DNA from: DASUAS01 sp963809795
GTDB lineage: Bacteria > Actinomycetota > Acidimicrobiia > IMCC26256 > DASPTH01
Length of the DNA: 64,000 nt
Direction of reading: 5' to 3'
Assembly: GCA_963809795.1 (NCBI GenBank)
Contig: CAWELN010000019.1
Span: 124,001 to 188,000 of the forward strand
Each line of letters opens with the position of its first letter. Within the stretch, counting starts at the first letter, position 1. Positions 52,072 through 60,642 of this stretch are shown one piece after another. Position numbers and translations under genes: made by a program. The notes below the pieces were generated by a model that had not been told where the DNA came from, searched no databases, and worked only from the letters and a program-made list of their open reading frames with translations.

Positions 52072-54501
52072 TCACGGGCGCTCGTCGGCGCGGCCGAACA
52101 CGACCTGCTGCGCTTCGAGCGCCTGGATCGCTTCCGCCGAATAGCCCAGCTCCGCGAGGATCGTGCGAGTGTGCTGGCCGACGAGGCACCCGGCGGCCAC
52201 CCGGCCCGGCGTCTCCGACAACCTCACCGGCGGCCCGGCCCGGAGGACCTTCTCGAAGAGGGGATGATCGACCTCGACGACGAGACCCGTCTCGCGCAAC
52301 ACCGGATCGGTGCACGTGAACTCCGAGTGGCTGGCCTCGAACGCCTCGACGCAGGCGACGCCGGCGGCGGTCAGGAACTGCTCCCAGGCGCCGGCGTCCC
52401 GGGTCGCAAACACGTCGGCGAGGATCGCGACGAGCGCGTCATCGTGCGTGGCCCGGGCATCGGCAGTGGCGAAGCGGTGGTCGGCGGCGAGGTCGGTGCG
52501 GTCGAGCGCCGTGGTCAAGGCCTCCCATTCGCGCTGACGCGGGCAGGCGAGGAACACCCAGCCCCGTTCGGCTCGGTAGAGCCGGTAGAGCGCGTGCAGG
52601 CCGTGGTTCTCCTCGTCGGGCGTGGCCAGGACGGGCTTGCCCTCGTAGCGCACGAAGTCGTCGGCGTACGCCAGTGCGTTGCCGCCGATCATCGTGGTGG
52701 AGACGAACTGTCCCGTGCCGGTGTGGCGCTGGTCGTACAACGCGAGGAGGATCGACGACAGCACCGCGAGCGCAGCGTTGGAATCACCGTCGACGATGCC
52801 GCGCAGCCGAGGCAGCACCACGATCTGAGCCTCGATCCAGCTCAAGCTCTTCGTGAACTCGGGATCGAGCCAACGCCCGCCGTAGCGTCCGATGCTCCCC
52901 GCGACCGCCTGCGCCACCTGCGCGTAGATCGGGCGGTGCGCGAACGGGCCGTCGACGCCGTAGCCCGCCGCGTGCACGTACACGAGGCGGGGGTTCAGCT
53001 TCTTCAGCGTGGCGTAGTCGAGCCCCATGCGCTCGGCCACGCCGGAGCGGAAGCCGTTGACGAACATGTCGGCCCGCGTCGCCGCTTCCTGCACGATCTT
53101 CTGTCCTTCGGGGGTCTGCAGGTCGACGGCGAGGCTCTCCTTGCCCTCCATCGTCTTCGCCGCGCCGACCTCGGCGGCGCCGAACGCGGAACGCATCGGA
53201 TCGCCGGTGGCACCCTCGAGCTTGATCACCCGCGCACCGAGTGCCCCCGTCATCGTGACGCCGTACGGCATCGCGTAGAAGTATCCGAGCTCCACGATCG
53301 TGACGCCGTCGAGCGCGTGGGCCGGCGCCGCCGCCTGCGCCGGCGGCGGTGGAGTGAGCTCGGCGAGGTCGCCGCCGTGCTCGCCGAGCCCGGGGGCCGA
53401 CCGATCGACCCGCGACGGCGTCTCGGCGAAGCGCGCGATCGGACCCATCTGCTCGACCGGGCCCCGCGCCACGTCGGGCACGGTGATGGCCTCACCGTTG
53501 TGTCGGATCTGCTGGTGCTCGAGACCTTCTTCGCTGAACCGTGCGAGCTCGAACGCGATGTTCGGGTCGGCGAGGAAGACCTTCTCCCAGTGCTCGTACG
53601 GTTGTGCGGCCATGGCTTCCCAGAGCAGGTCCTCCCACGCCTGGGCGTCCTCGGCCGTGTTGAACTGCGGCTGCTTCTCGAATCGGGGGTCGTCGAAGGT
53701 GTGTTCCATGCCGACCGCCCGGCTGAGCGCCTGGGCCTGATGGGGGAGCATCTGGGTGAAGATCACCCAGCGACCGTCCTGCGTGGGCACGAAGAAGCTG
53801 TAGCGGCTCGCACCCATCGCGCCCACCGCCGAGGTACCGTGCGCGGATCCCGTCGTGCGTTGAGTGTGCTGCCAGGTCATGGTGCCGAAGTAGTCGAGCG
53901 GGTTGAAGCCCTGCAGCAAGGTGGCCTCGACGTGCTGGCCCCGCCCGGTCGTCTCGCGTGCGATGAGCGCGGCGAGCACGCCGCTGAACGCCATGTGTCC
54001 GGCGCCGACGCTGCCCAGCGGCGCGTTGACGAAGATGGGGCCGGACCGGAAGCCGAACGGGCCGAGGCTGTACAGGCCGGCCTTGGCCGCCACGATGCCC
54101 TCGTACGCCGGGATCTTCGCGTAGGGACCGACCGAGCCGAAGCCAGTGACCGAACAGGAGACGAGGCCCGGATTGGTCCTTCGGAGACGCTCGCCTCCGA
54201 GGCCCCAGTCCTCGGCGACGCCGGCACCGAACCCGTCGATGATGACGTCCGCCCGGTCGGCCAGCTCCCTCACGCGCGCGCGACCCTCGTCGGTGCGCAG
54301 ATCCGCGACCATGCTCTCCTTGCCGCGGTTCCAGACCAGGAAGCCGGCCGGGTGTTCACCCCGCAGGCGGTCTCCCTCGGGCGGCTCCACCTTGAGCACG
54401 CGGGCGCCGTTGTCGGCGAGCAGCATGCCGGCCATCGACGCACCGATGCTGCCGGCGCCCATCTCGATCACCTGCAGTCCCTCGCAGATCGTGCGGCTCA
54501 T
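52072..54501 (-). CDS. Tandem class III CoA-transferase (CaiB/BaiF), two fused domains
   Basis: An 809-residue protein made of two CaiB/BaiF domains: residues 1 to about 375 (LQVIEMGAGSIGASMAGMLL) and about 396-809 (LDGVTIVELGYFYAMPYG), joined by a Pro/Ala linker (TPPPPAQAAAPAH). Class III enzymes move CoA between carboxylic acids. The usual catalytic Asp in the GxGQxVD motif is Glu192 in the first domain (GRGQHVEATLL) and Ser600 in the second (GTGQFVSTTMI). So the mechanism may differ, or one half may be structural. Single-domain enzymes work as interlocked dimers; here one chain may supply both halves. It is divergent from the dehydrogenase at 54634. Confidence 0.9.
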   Translation of the reverse strand: MSRTICEGLQVIEMGAGSIGASMAGMLLADNGARVLKVEPPEGDRLRGEHPAGFLVWNRGKESMVADLRTDEGRARVRELADRADVIIDGFGAGVAEDWGLGGERLRRTNPGLVSCSVTGFGSVGPYAKIPAYEGIVAAKAGLYSLGPFGFRSGPIFVNAPLGSVGAGHMAFSGVLAALIARETTGRGQHVEATLLQGFNPLDYFGTMTWQHTQRTTGSAHGTSAVGAMGASRYSFFVPTQDGRWVIFTQMLPHQAQALSRAVGMEHTFDDPRFEKQPQFNTAEDAQAWEDLLWEAMAAQPYEHWEKVFLADPNIAFELARFSEEGLEHQQIRHNGEAITVPDVARGPVEQMGPIARFAETPSRVDRSAPGLGEHGGDLAELTPPPPAQAAAPAHALDGVTIVELGYFYAMPYGVTMTGALGARVIKLEGATGDPMRSAFGAAEVGAAKTMEGKESLAVDLQTPEGQKIVQEAATRADMFVNGFRSGVAERMGLDYATLKKLNPRLVYVHAAGYGVDGPFAHRPIYAQVAQAVAGSIGRYGGRWLDPEFTKSLSWIEAQIVVLPRLRGIVDGDSNAALAVLSSILLALYDQRHTGTGQFVSTTMIGGNALAYADDFVRYEGKPVLATPDEENHGLHALYRLYRAERGWVFLACPRQREWEALTTALDRTDLAADHRFATADARATHDDALVAILADVFATRDAGAWEQFLTAAGVACVEAFEASHSEFTCTDPVLRETGLVVEVDHPLFEKVLRAGPPVRLSETPGRVAAGCLVGQHTRTILAELGYSAEAIQALEAQQVVFGRADERP

Positions 54502-54596
54502 CGCGCCTCCCCTTCGGCCCTCGACAGTGTCGCCGGCATCGCGCGCGCTCCGGTGCGGCCTCGGTTGGACCCACCGCCGTGTCGTCTGGCGCGCCG

Positions 54597-54627
54597 ATAT
54601 CCTCTGAACAAGTTAACTGAATAGGAG
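54597..54627 (+). promoter_or_regulatory. Operator/promoter region before the dehydrogenase at 54634
   Basis: The only A/T-rich stretch in the 132-base divergent gap. TATCCT at 54597-54602 may be a -10 box. AACAAGTT at 54607-54614 has the AACnnGTT core known from KstR operators, and AGTTAACT at 54611-54618 is a perfect 8-base palindrome. TAGGAG just before the ATG is the ribosome site. Which regulator binds is unknown; the neighbouring FCD regulators are candidates. Confidence 0.4.
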
Positions 54628-54633
54628 TTGGCC

Positions 54634-55836
54634 ATGGCACTGCCGCGCCTGCCGAACTCGACGGAAGAAGCACGGGTCGTCGGCGCGCTCGAGGAGCTGC
54701 TCGCGCGCTTCCCTGATCCCGCGATCGCGGATCGCGACGCGTTCCTCCGCGCGCGGTACGACCTCGGGCTCGGGTGGGTGCAGTTCGAGTCGGGGTTCGG
54801 TGGATTGGGTGTCGCGGCGTCGTGGCAGCGGCTGGTGGAGTCCCGGCTGCGCCCGCTCCGCGCACCGACACCGGGGTCGGGCGACTTCGTCGGCATGCAC
54901 CAGGCCGCGGCATCGATCAACGCGGTCGGTACCCACGAACAGAAGGCGCGGTTCCTGCCTGCGATCTTCCGCGGCGCGGAGCGCTGGTGCCAGCTGTTCA
55001 GCGAGCCGGGCGCCGGTTCCGACCTCGCCGGGCTCTCCACGATGGCGGTGCGGGATGGCGAGGAATGGGTCGTGCAGGGTCAGAAGGTGTGGACGAGCGG
55101 CGCCCGTGGCGCGCGCTGGGCGATTCTCGTGGCGCGCAACGATCCCGACGTCCCGAAGCACCGCGGCCTGACGTTCTTCGTCTGCGACATGCAGCTCCCG
55201 GGGATCGAGATCCGCCCGCTGCGCCAGGCCGACGGCGCCGCTCACTTCAACGAGGTCTTCCTCGACGGTGTTCGGCTGCCCGACGAGCTGCGCCTGGGTG
55301 ACCCCGGTCAGGGATGGGCGATCTCCCTGGTCGGCCTGCACACCGAGCGTGAGGGCGTCGGCGAGGTCACGCAGACGCCGATCGACGACGTGCTCGCGGA
55401 ATGGTCGCCGGCGAACGTCTCGCCCGCGCTCGCCGACGTCGTACGGCAGCGCGTCGTCGGCGCGTGGATGGACGCCCGGCTGCTCGAGCTCTCGAACGAG
55501 CGGATCCGCGCCGGGCAGGGTCGGGCGGGCGCGACGCCGCTCGGTTCGCTGCAGAAGATCGCGAGCGCCGCCGCCAACCAGGGGACCAGCTCGCTGCTTG
55601 TCGATCTGATGGGACCGGCCGGTCAGGTCGGCTTCGACTACGACGCCGAGCGACGTGACGACGGCGCCGCGGTGGACCCGCCTCCCTCGATGCAGGTGGT
55701 GCGCTCGCGCGCCAACTCGATCGAAGGTGGCACCGACGAGATCCAGCGCAACATCATCGGGGAGCAGGTGCTGGGCCTCCCTGGCGACGTGCGGATCGAC
55801 AAGGCGGTGCCGTGGAAGGAGGTGCGGCGGTCATGA
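54634..55836 (+). CDS. Acyl-CoA dehydrogenase
   Basis: A 400-residue dehydrogenase. WCQLFSEPGAGSDLAGLS and VQGQKVWTSGARGARWAILV form the flavin/substrate side, PKHRGLTFFVCDMQ follows, and the C-terminal block is SIEGGTDEIQRNIIGEQVLG. The last motif reads EGGT, so the glutamate sits one place from the classical YEGT base. The N-terminal 60 residues are atypical, lacking the standard helix start. The ATG at 54634 is chosen for the TAGGAG at six bases; TTG at 54628 is less likely. The next crotonase overlaps its stop, so dehydrogenation and hydration are coupled. Confidence 0.9.
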   Translation: MALPRLPNSTEEARVVGALEELLARFPDPAIADRDAFLRARYDLGLGWVQFESGFGGLGVAASWQRLVESRLRPLRAPTPGSGDFVGMHQAAASINAVGTHEQKARFLPAIFRGAERWCQLFSEPGAGSDLAGLSTMAVRDGEEWVVQGQKVWTSGARGARWAILVARNDPDVPKHRGLTFFVCDMQLPGIEIRPLRQADGAAHFNEVFLDGVRLPDELRLGDPGQGWAISLVGLHTEREGVGEVTQTPIDDVLAEWSPANVSPALADVVRQRVVGAWMDARLLELSNERIRAGQGRAGATPLGSLQKIASAAANQGTSSLLVDLMGPAGQVGFDYDAERRDDGAAVDPPPSMQVVRSRANSIEGGTDEIQRNIIGEQVLGLPGDVRIDKAVPWKEVRRS

Positions 55837-56645
55837 CCGACGCCGACCTCGTGCGTTCCCGCGTCGTCGACGGCGTGGCCACGATCACGTTGCACAATCC
55901 CGATCGCAAGAACGCGTGGAGCCTCGCGATGGAGCACCAATACTTCGCGCGCCTCGACGACGCGGCGGCGGCGACGGACGTGCGCGCGATCGTCGTCACC
56001 GGCGCCGGGAGCGCGTTCTGCCCCGGGATGGACATGGCCGCGCTCGAACAGACGGCGGCCGCCGGCGAGATCGTGCGTGAAGGCCGGCGGCCCATGCACT
56101 ACGCGCTGAGCATCCCGAAGCCGATGATCGCCGCGATCAACGGTGCGTGCGCGGGCATCGGGCTGATCCAGGCGTTGTACTGCGACTTGCGGTTCGCGGC
56201 GCGGGGTGCGCGCATGTCGACGTCGTTCACGCGCCGCGGCCTCGGCGCGGAGTACGGCACCTCCTGGATGCTGCCACGACTCGTCGGTGTGGAACGCGCG
56301 CTCGACCTCCTGCTCTCGGGCCGCACGTTCGACGCCGAGGAGGCGCACACCATGGGGCTGGTCGGGCGCCTCTGTGATCCCGCCGACGTGGTCGCCGACG
56401 CCCAGGCCTACGCGGCAGAGCTGGCGCGCTTCTCGGCGCCGCGCGCGATGGCCGCGGTCCGCTATCAGGTGTACGCAGATCTCGACGACGACTTCGAGAC
56501 GTCGTGGACCCGCACGCTCCGGATCATGCAGCGCATGAACGCGCACGCGGATTTCGCGGAGGGAGTCGCCAGCTTCACCGAACGGCGCGACCCCGCCTTC
56601 GACCCGCTGCCTCCGGGGTTCGGCGATTCCTTGCGCGACCGGTAG
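55833..56645 (+). CDS. Enoyl-CoA hydratase/isomerase family protein
   Basis: A 270-residue crotonase. ITLHNPDRKNAWS, the oxyanion segments GSAFCPGMDM and INGACAGIGLI and the catalytic segment RRGLGAEYGTSWMLPR are clear; the second glutamate (AEYG) is present and the first is not. The C-terminal SFTERRDPAFDPLPPGF is standard. Its ATG at 55833 overlaps the TGA of the dehydrogenase. The stretch WSLAMEHQYFARLDD resembles the partial crotonase at the left edge (AWTYAMEVAYFDLID), so these two may be of one subfamily. It is convergent with the GntR gene eight bases downstream. Confidence 0.9.
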   Translation: MTDADLVRSRVVDGVATITLHNPDRKNAWSLAMEHQYFARLDDAAAATDVRAIVVTGAGSAFCPGMDMAALEQTAAAGEIVREGRRPMHYALSIPKPMIAAINGACAGIGLIQALYCDLRFAARGARMSTSFTRRGLGAEYGTSWMLPRLVGVERALDLLLSGRTFDAEEAHTMGLVGRLCDPADVVADAQAYAAELARFSAPRAMAAVRYQVYADLDDDFETSWTRTLRIMQRMNAHADFAEGVASFTERRDPAFDPLPPGFGDSLRDR

Positions 56646-56653
56646 CGGTGCCC

Positions 56654-57427
56654 TCAGTTGAGAAGCTCGAGCACGGTCTTCGCGTCGGCGCCGCGGAGCA
56701 CGACATCGGACGCTTCGACCAGGTGGCGCTCCCAGAGCTCCGCCGCTTCGTCGTGGCGCTTCTCGATGACCAGATCGAGGAAGCGACGGTGCGCGCGGGT
56801 CCCGACCCTCGCGGTCTTCGTGGCCTGCGGTTCGTCGAAGTGCTTGGCGACGTAGGCGCTGCCGTGCAGCTCGATGATCCGGTGGATCATCTCCTCGAAG
56901 ATGGTCAGCGTCTGGTTGCCGGCCGCCTCCACGAGCAGACGGTGGAACTGCTCCTGGAGGAGGACGACCCGCGTCGGGTCGCCGTCGGCCGCCTCGCACT
57001 CGTCGATGTTCACCTGCATCGGTTTCAGCACCCCGTCCGACCGGCGGTTCGCCAGCGCGGCGAGCGCGGCGAGCTCGATCGCCTTCCGTGCCGCGTACAC
57101 GTCGGCGAGCGTCGCGCCGCGGAACTGGAGGACCAGACCTGCGTAGCGCGCGGCGACGTCACCGTCGGGGGTGTGGACACGCGCGCCACCGCGCGCGCCG
57201 CGCCGCACGCTGATGAGCGCTTCCGATTCGAGGACCCGGAACGCCTCGCGGAGCGTCGGTCGCGACACGCCGAACTGCTCCATGAGCGCGCTCTCCGGAG
57301 GGAGCGCGTCGCCTTCCTTGAGCTCGCCCCGGACGATCTGACGCCGCAGTTGGGAGGCCACGAGCTCGGCGGTCTTCGGCACGCGCACCGGGGCGGCGAC
57401 GTCGACGACCCGGGCCTGTTCGTTCAT
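56654..57427 (-). CDS. GntR-family regulator, FCD (FadR) subgroup
   Basis: A 257-residue regulator, paralogous to the one at 51315. The winged helix has LPPESALMEQFGVSRPTLRE and AFRVLESEALISVRRGARGG; the FCD domain includes LLQEQFHRLLVEAAGNQTL and RAHRRFLDLVIEKRHDEA. It probably senses an acyl-CoA or carboxylate and represses nearby catabolic genes. The ATG at 57427 follows the SDR stop by 73 bases on the same strand, with AAGGAA before it. Its closest functional targets are likely the divergent unit at 58.3 kb and the dehydrogenase-crotonase pair at 54.6 kb; this is inference. Confidence 0.9.
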   Translation of the reverse strand: MNEQARVVDVAAPVRVPKTAELVASQLRRQIVRGELKEGDALPPESALMEQFGVSRPTLREAFRVLESEALISVRRGARGGARVHTPDGDVAARYAGLVLQFRGATLADVYAARKAIELAALAALANRRSDGVLKPMQVNIDECEAADGDPTRVVLLQEQFHRLLVEAAGNQTLTIFEEMIHRIIELHGSAYVAKHFDEPQATKTARVGTRAHRRFLDLVIEKRHDEAAELWERHLVEASDVVLRGADAKTVLELLN

Positions 57428-57500
57428 TTGGTGGTTCCTTCGAACGGTTTCGCCGATGGTAGGCGCGGTGCTGGCGCGCCGATCGGATCGAGCACGAGAC

Positions 57501-58274
57501 TCAGACCGTTGTCGCGCCCATGTCGACCGGCAGCTGGACACCGGTGACACAGCGCGCCGCGTCCGACGCGAGCCAGACCACCGCGTTCGCGATGTCGCTC
57601 GGCTCGGCGGGCGAGGGGAAGGGGAGGATCGAGCCGAACGAGCCCGCATAGGTCGGGTTGGCGTCGAGCATCTCGTAGACCGCGGGGTCCTCCGCGAGCC
57701 GCGTGTTGATCCCCCACGGGTGCACGGAGTTCACCCGGATCTGGTGGGGTCCGAGCTCGATGGCAGCCGAGCGCACGAGCCCGACGACGCCGTGCTTGGC
57801 CGACGAGTAGTGCGCCTGCCCCGGGAGCGCCTTCAGGCCCGCCACCGAGCTGATCGCGACCAACGAGCCGCCGCGCGCCTGTTGGAGGAGCACCGGCGTC
57901 GCCGCCTTGAACGTCCGCCACACCCCGCTCAGGTTGACGTCGATCATGGTCTGCCACTGGTCCTCGGGCATCTCCCAGAACTTCGACCAGGTCGAGATGC
58001 CCGCGTTGGCGACGACGATGTCGAGCCCGCCGAGCTCGTCGACACCCTCTTGCACGACGGCGTCCAGCGATGCCTGGTCACGGACGTCCGACGCGCTCGC
58101 CAGGACGCGCCGCCCCGTCGCGGTGACCGCGTCCGCGGTCTCGTCGAGGTCCGACAGGTCGGTGGCGATCACGTCGGCGCCCGCGCTCGCGAGCGCAAGA
58201 CAGATTCCCTGGCCCAGACCGCGAGCGGCCCCGGTCACCAACGCGACCCTGCCGTCCAGATCGGTCACCTGCAC
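57501..58274 (-). CDS. Short-chain dehydrogenase/reductase (SDR)
   Basis: A 257-residue classical SDR. It has VTGAARGLGQ at the cofactor site, VANAG, the serine in VAISSVAGL and YSSAKHG as the catalytic Tyr-x3-Lys; RVNSVHPWGINTRL is the typical downstream strand. Asp in VIATDLSD suggests NAD preference. I chose GTG at 58274 because GAAGGGG lies five bases before it. An upstream ATG at 58319 would place the palindrome at 58295 inside the coding region, so that site would not make sense. It is divergent from the dehydrogenase at 58383. Confidence 0.88.
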   Translation of the reverse strand: MQVTDLDGRVALVTGAARGLGQGICLALASAGADVIATDLSDLDETADAVTATGRRVLASASDVRDQASLDAVVQEGVDELGGLDIVVANAGISTWSKFWEMPEDQWQTMIDVNLSGVWRTFKAATPVLLQQARGGSLVAISSVAGLKALPGQAHYSSAKHGVVGLVRSAAIELGPHQIRVNSVHPWGINTRLAEDPAVYEMLDANPTYAGSFGSILPFPSPAEPSDIANAVVWLASDAARCVTGVQLPVDMGATTV

Positions 58275-58294
58275 ACCGGCCCCTTCCCGTCCCC

Positions 58295-58312
58295 CAATCA
58301 GTATGATGATTG
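58295..58312. promoter_or_regulatory. 18-base palindromic operator overlapping a -10 box
   Basis: CAATCA-gtatga-TGATTG is a perfect 6-6-6 inverted repeat between the SDR (-) and the dehydrogenase (+). TATGAT at 58302-58307 inside it matches the -10 consensus at five of six bases on the plus strand. The architecture is the same as the site at 46296, with a different half-site. Confidence 0.55.
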
Positions 58313-58382
58313 TAGGCATTCGACGGATGGACGAGCGGGAGTCGATGCGGTGATCCTCCACGTGCGGGCGACCTGAGCAACG

Positions 58383-59534
58383 GTGGAGTTCGCGCTCTCC
58401 GACGAACAGGCACTCCTCCGCGACACGGTGCGGGACCTCGTCGCCCGCACCTGCCCGCCCGAGGTCGCGAAGGCATGGGACGACGACGCGACCCCTCCCG
58501 AAGAGCTGCAACGCGTGCTCGCCGGCATGGAGCTCTTCGGGCTCCCCTTCCCTGTCGAGTTCGGCGGCGCGGGCGCGACCCCGACCGAGCTCGTGATCGT
58601 GGCCGAGCAGCTCGGGCACGCCAGCCTCGACGTGGCGATGTGCTACTCGGGCCGCCTGATCCCCACGCTCGGGATCTACGAATGGGGGACCGACGAGCAA
58701 CGGACCCGCCTCGCGCCCGAGATCACGAGCGGCCGGCGCAACTACGCCGTCGCGATCAGCGAGCCCGACGCCGGGTCCGACGCCGCCGCGCTGCGTACGA
58801 CGGCCGACGACCGCGGTGACCACTTCGTCGTGAACGGACAGAAGATGTGGTGCACCGGAGCCGGGCTTCCCGACACGACCATCCTCATGTACGTGCGTAC
58901 GGACCGCGACGCGCCCAAGCACCGCGGCCTCAGCGCGCTGCTCGTCGATCCCGAGTCGCCGGGTGTGACGCTGCGGCTCATCCCCACGCTGGCGCGACAC
59001 ATTCTCGGCACGTACGAGGTGTTCCTCGACGACGTCGACGTCCCGAAGGCCGATCTCGTCGGTCCGCTCAACGACGGTTGGCGGGTGATGCTCTCCAACC
59101 TCGAGCTCGAGCGCATCCTGCTGAGCGCGGGGTACGTCGGCGCCGCGCAGTCCACGCTCGACCTGGCGGTCGAATACGCCAAGACGCGGACGCAGTTCGA
59201 CCGCCCGATCGGCACGTTCCAGTCGCTCGCGCACGTGATCGCGGATCTCCAGACGGACGTCGACTCGGCGCGCCTGCTCACGTACCGGGCGGCGTGGTTG
59301 CGCGGGCAGGGCACGCCGTGCCACCGCGAAGCGGCGATGGCCAAGCTCAAGGGGTCAGAGACCTATGTGCAGGCGGCGCGCTGGGGGATGCAGATCATGG
59401 CCGGCCACGGCTTCGCGACCGAGAGCGTGATGAGCCATCGGTACCGGGAGTCGATCGTGGCCACCATCTCGGGCGGAACCAGTCAGATCCAGCGCAACGC
59501 CATCGCGCGTGACCTGGGGCTGAAGTCGTACTGA
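58383..59534 (+). CDS. Acyl-CoA dehydrogenase
   Basis: A 383-residue dehydrogenase of standard length and order. ALSDEQALLRDTVRDLVART is the N-terminal helix, AVAISEPDAGSDAAALRT and NGQKMWCTGAGLPDTTIL the flavin side, PKHRGLSALLVD and FDRPIGTFQSLAHVIADLQ the middle, and MAGHGFATES with ATISGGTSQIQRNAIAR the C-terminus. The classical YEGT catalytic glutamate is Gly here (SGGT), so the base may lie elsewhere, as in isovaleryl- and long-chain-type enzymes. The start is GTG at 58383. It opens a plus-strand run with the LLM, P450 and amidohydrolase genes; the next gene begins two bases after its stop. Confidence 0.9.
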   Translation: MEFALSDEQALLRDTVRDLVARTCPPEVAKAWDDDATPPEELQRVLAGMELFGLPFPVEFGGAGATPTELVIVAEQLGHASLDVAMCYSGRLIPTLGIYEWGTDEQRTRLAPEITSGRRNYAVAISEPDAGSDAAALRTTADDRGDHFVVNGQKMWCTGAGLPDTTILMYVRTDRDAPKHRGLSALLVDPESPGVTLRLIPTLARHILGTYEVFLDDVDVPKADLVGPLNDGWRVMLSNLELERILLSAGYVGAAQSTLDLAVEYAKTRTQFDRPIGTFQSLAHVIADLQTDVDSARLLTYRAAWLRGQGTPCHREAAMAKLKGSETYVQAARWGMQIMAGHGFATESVMSHRYRESIVATISGGTSQIQRNAIARDLGLKSY

Positions 59535-59536
59535 GC

Positions 59537-60571
59537 ATGGAGCTCGACGCGTACGCCGCGAGCCTCCGGCTGGAGGAGACCGCGCCGGTCGCCCGCCGGG
59601 TCGAGGAGCTCGGCTTCTCCGGGTTGTGGTTCACAGAGTCGCAGCGGCCCCCGTTCCTCGCCTGCGCGGTGGCGAGCACGGTCACGTCGTCGATCGACAT
59701 CGGCACCGCCATCGCGGTGGCGTTCCCGCGCAGTCCGATGGTGACCGCGCAGAACGCGTGGGAACTGGCCCGGGCCAGCAAGGGACGCTTCTCGCTCGGC
59801 CTCGGGAGCCAGGTGAAGGCGCACATCGAACGCCGGTTCTCCATGCCCTTCGACCACCCGGGGCCGAAGCTGCGCGAGTACGTGCTCGCACTCCGGGCGA
59901 TCTGGCGCGCGTTCCAGGGGGAGGAGCGGTTGCGGTTCGAGGGCGAGTTCTACTCCTTCTCGTTGCTCACCGACTTCTTCTCGCCGGGACCGAGCGACCA
60001 CCCTGACATCCCGATCGCCGTCGCCGGCGTCAACGCGGGCATGGCGCGGCTGGCCGGGGAGGTGTGCGACGGATTCCATGCGCACCCGTTCCACTCGCCG
60101 CGGTACCTCCGCGAGGTCATCGTGCCCGCCATCGCCGAGGGCGCCGACACCGCCGGGCGCTCCGCTGACGCGTGCGAGATCTATTGCCCGGTCTTCGTCA
60201 TCGTGGGCGACTCGGAGCCGGAGCGGGCCTCGCAACGGGAGTCGGTGCGCCGCCAGCTGTCGTTCTACGGCTCCACCCGTACGTACCGGCCGGTGTTCGA
60301 GCTGCACGGCTGGGGTGAGGTCAGCGAGCAACTCCACCGTTCGATGGCGGCGGGCGACACCGAGGCGATGGCGCGCGCGATCACCGACGAGATGCTCGAG
60401 GAGTACGCGGTCACCGCCACGTGGGACGGCCTGGCCGCCGCGCTGGTCGACCGATATCGCGGCGTTGCCGATCGCGTCTTCGGCTACGGCCCGGCGCAGG
60501 AGTGGATCGACATCCCCGACGTCGCTGAGCGATGGCAGGCGGTGGCTGCGGCGGTGCGCGCCGCCCGCTGA
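59537..60571 (+). CDS. LLM-class F420-dependent oxidoreductase
   Basis: A 344-residue luciferase-like protein. APVARRVEELGFSGLWFTES, IDIGTAIAVAFPRSPMVTAQ and RFSLGLGSQVKAHIERRF are the typical F420-binding blocks; VAGVNAGMARLAGEVCDGFH and HPFHSPRYLREV complete the barrel. The TQ/AQNAWEL pattern and QVKAHIERRFSMPF match the mycobacterial group usually annotated TIGR03617-like F420 oxidoreductases. It probably oxidises or reduces a lipid alcohol or enone. The ATG at 59537 is two bases after the dehydrogenase stop, so it is co-translated with it. It differs clearly from the LLM enzyme at 48664. Confidence 0.88.
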   Translation: MELDAYAASLRLEETAPVARRVEELGFSGLWFTESQRPPFLACAVASTVTSSIDIGTAIAVAFPRSPMVTAQNAWELARASKGRFSLGLGSQVKAHIERRFSMPFDHPGPKLREYVLALRAIWRAFQGEERLRFEGEFYSFSLLTDFFSPGPSDHPDIPIAVAGVNAGMARLAGEVCDGFHAHPFHSPRYLREVIVPAIAEGADTAGRSADACEIYCPVFVIVGDSEPERASQRESVRRQLSFYGSTRTYRPVFELHGWGEVSEQLHRSMAAGDTEAMARAITDEMLEEYAVTATWDGLAAALVDRYRGVADRVFGYGPAQEWIDIPDVAERWQAVAAAVRAAR

Positions 60572-60630
60572 CCCGTGCGTGGGCCGTCGCCTGTCCAAGT
60601 GTGGGCGGCGCGCGGGCGACGGCCGGGCCG

Positions 60631-60636
60631 TACCGT
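60631..60636 (+). promoter_or_regulatory. -10 box (TACCGT) of a leaderless P450 transcript
   Basis: TACCGT lies six bases before the ATG at 60643 with no ribosome site between. Confidence 0.4.
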
Positions 60637-60642
60637 CGGCAA

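Noticed and set aside
58327..58353. Eight-codon upstream reading frame (MDERESMR) before the dehydrogenase
   Set aside because: No ribosome site and no link to the downstream start; too short to support.
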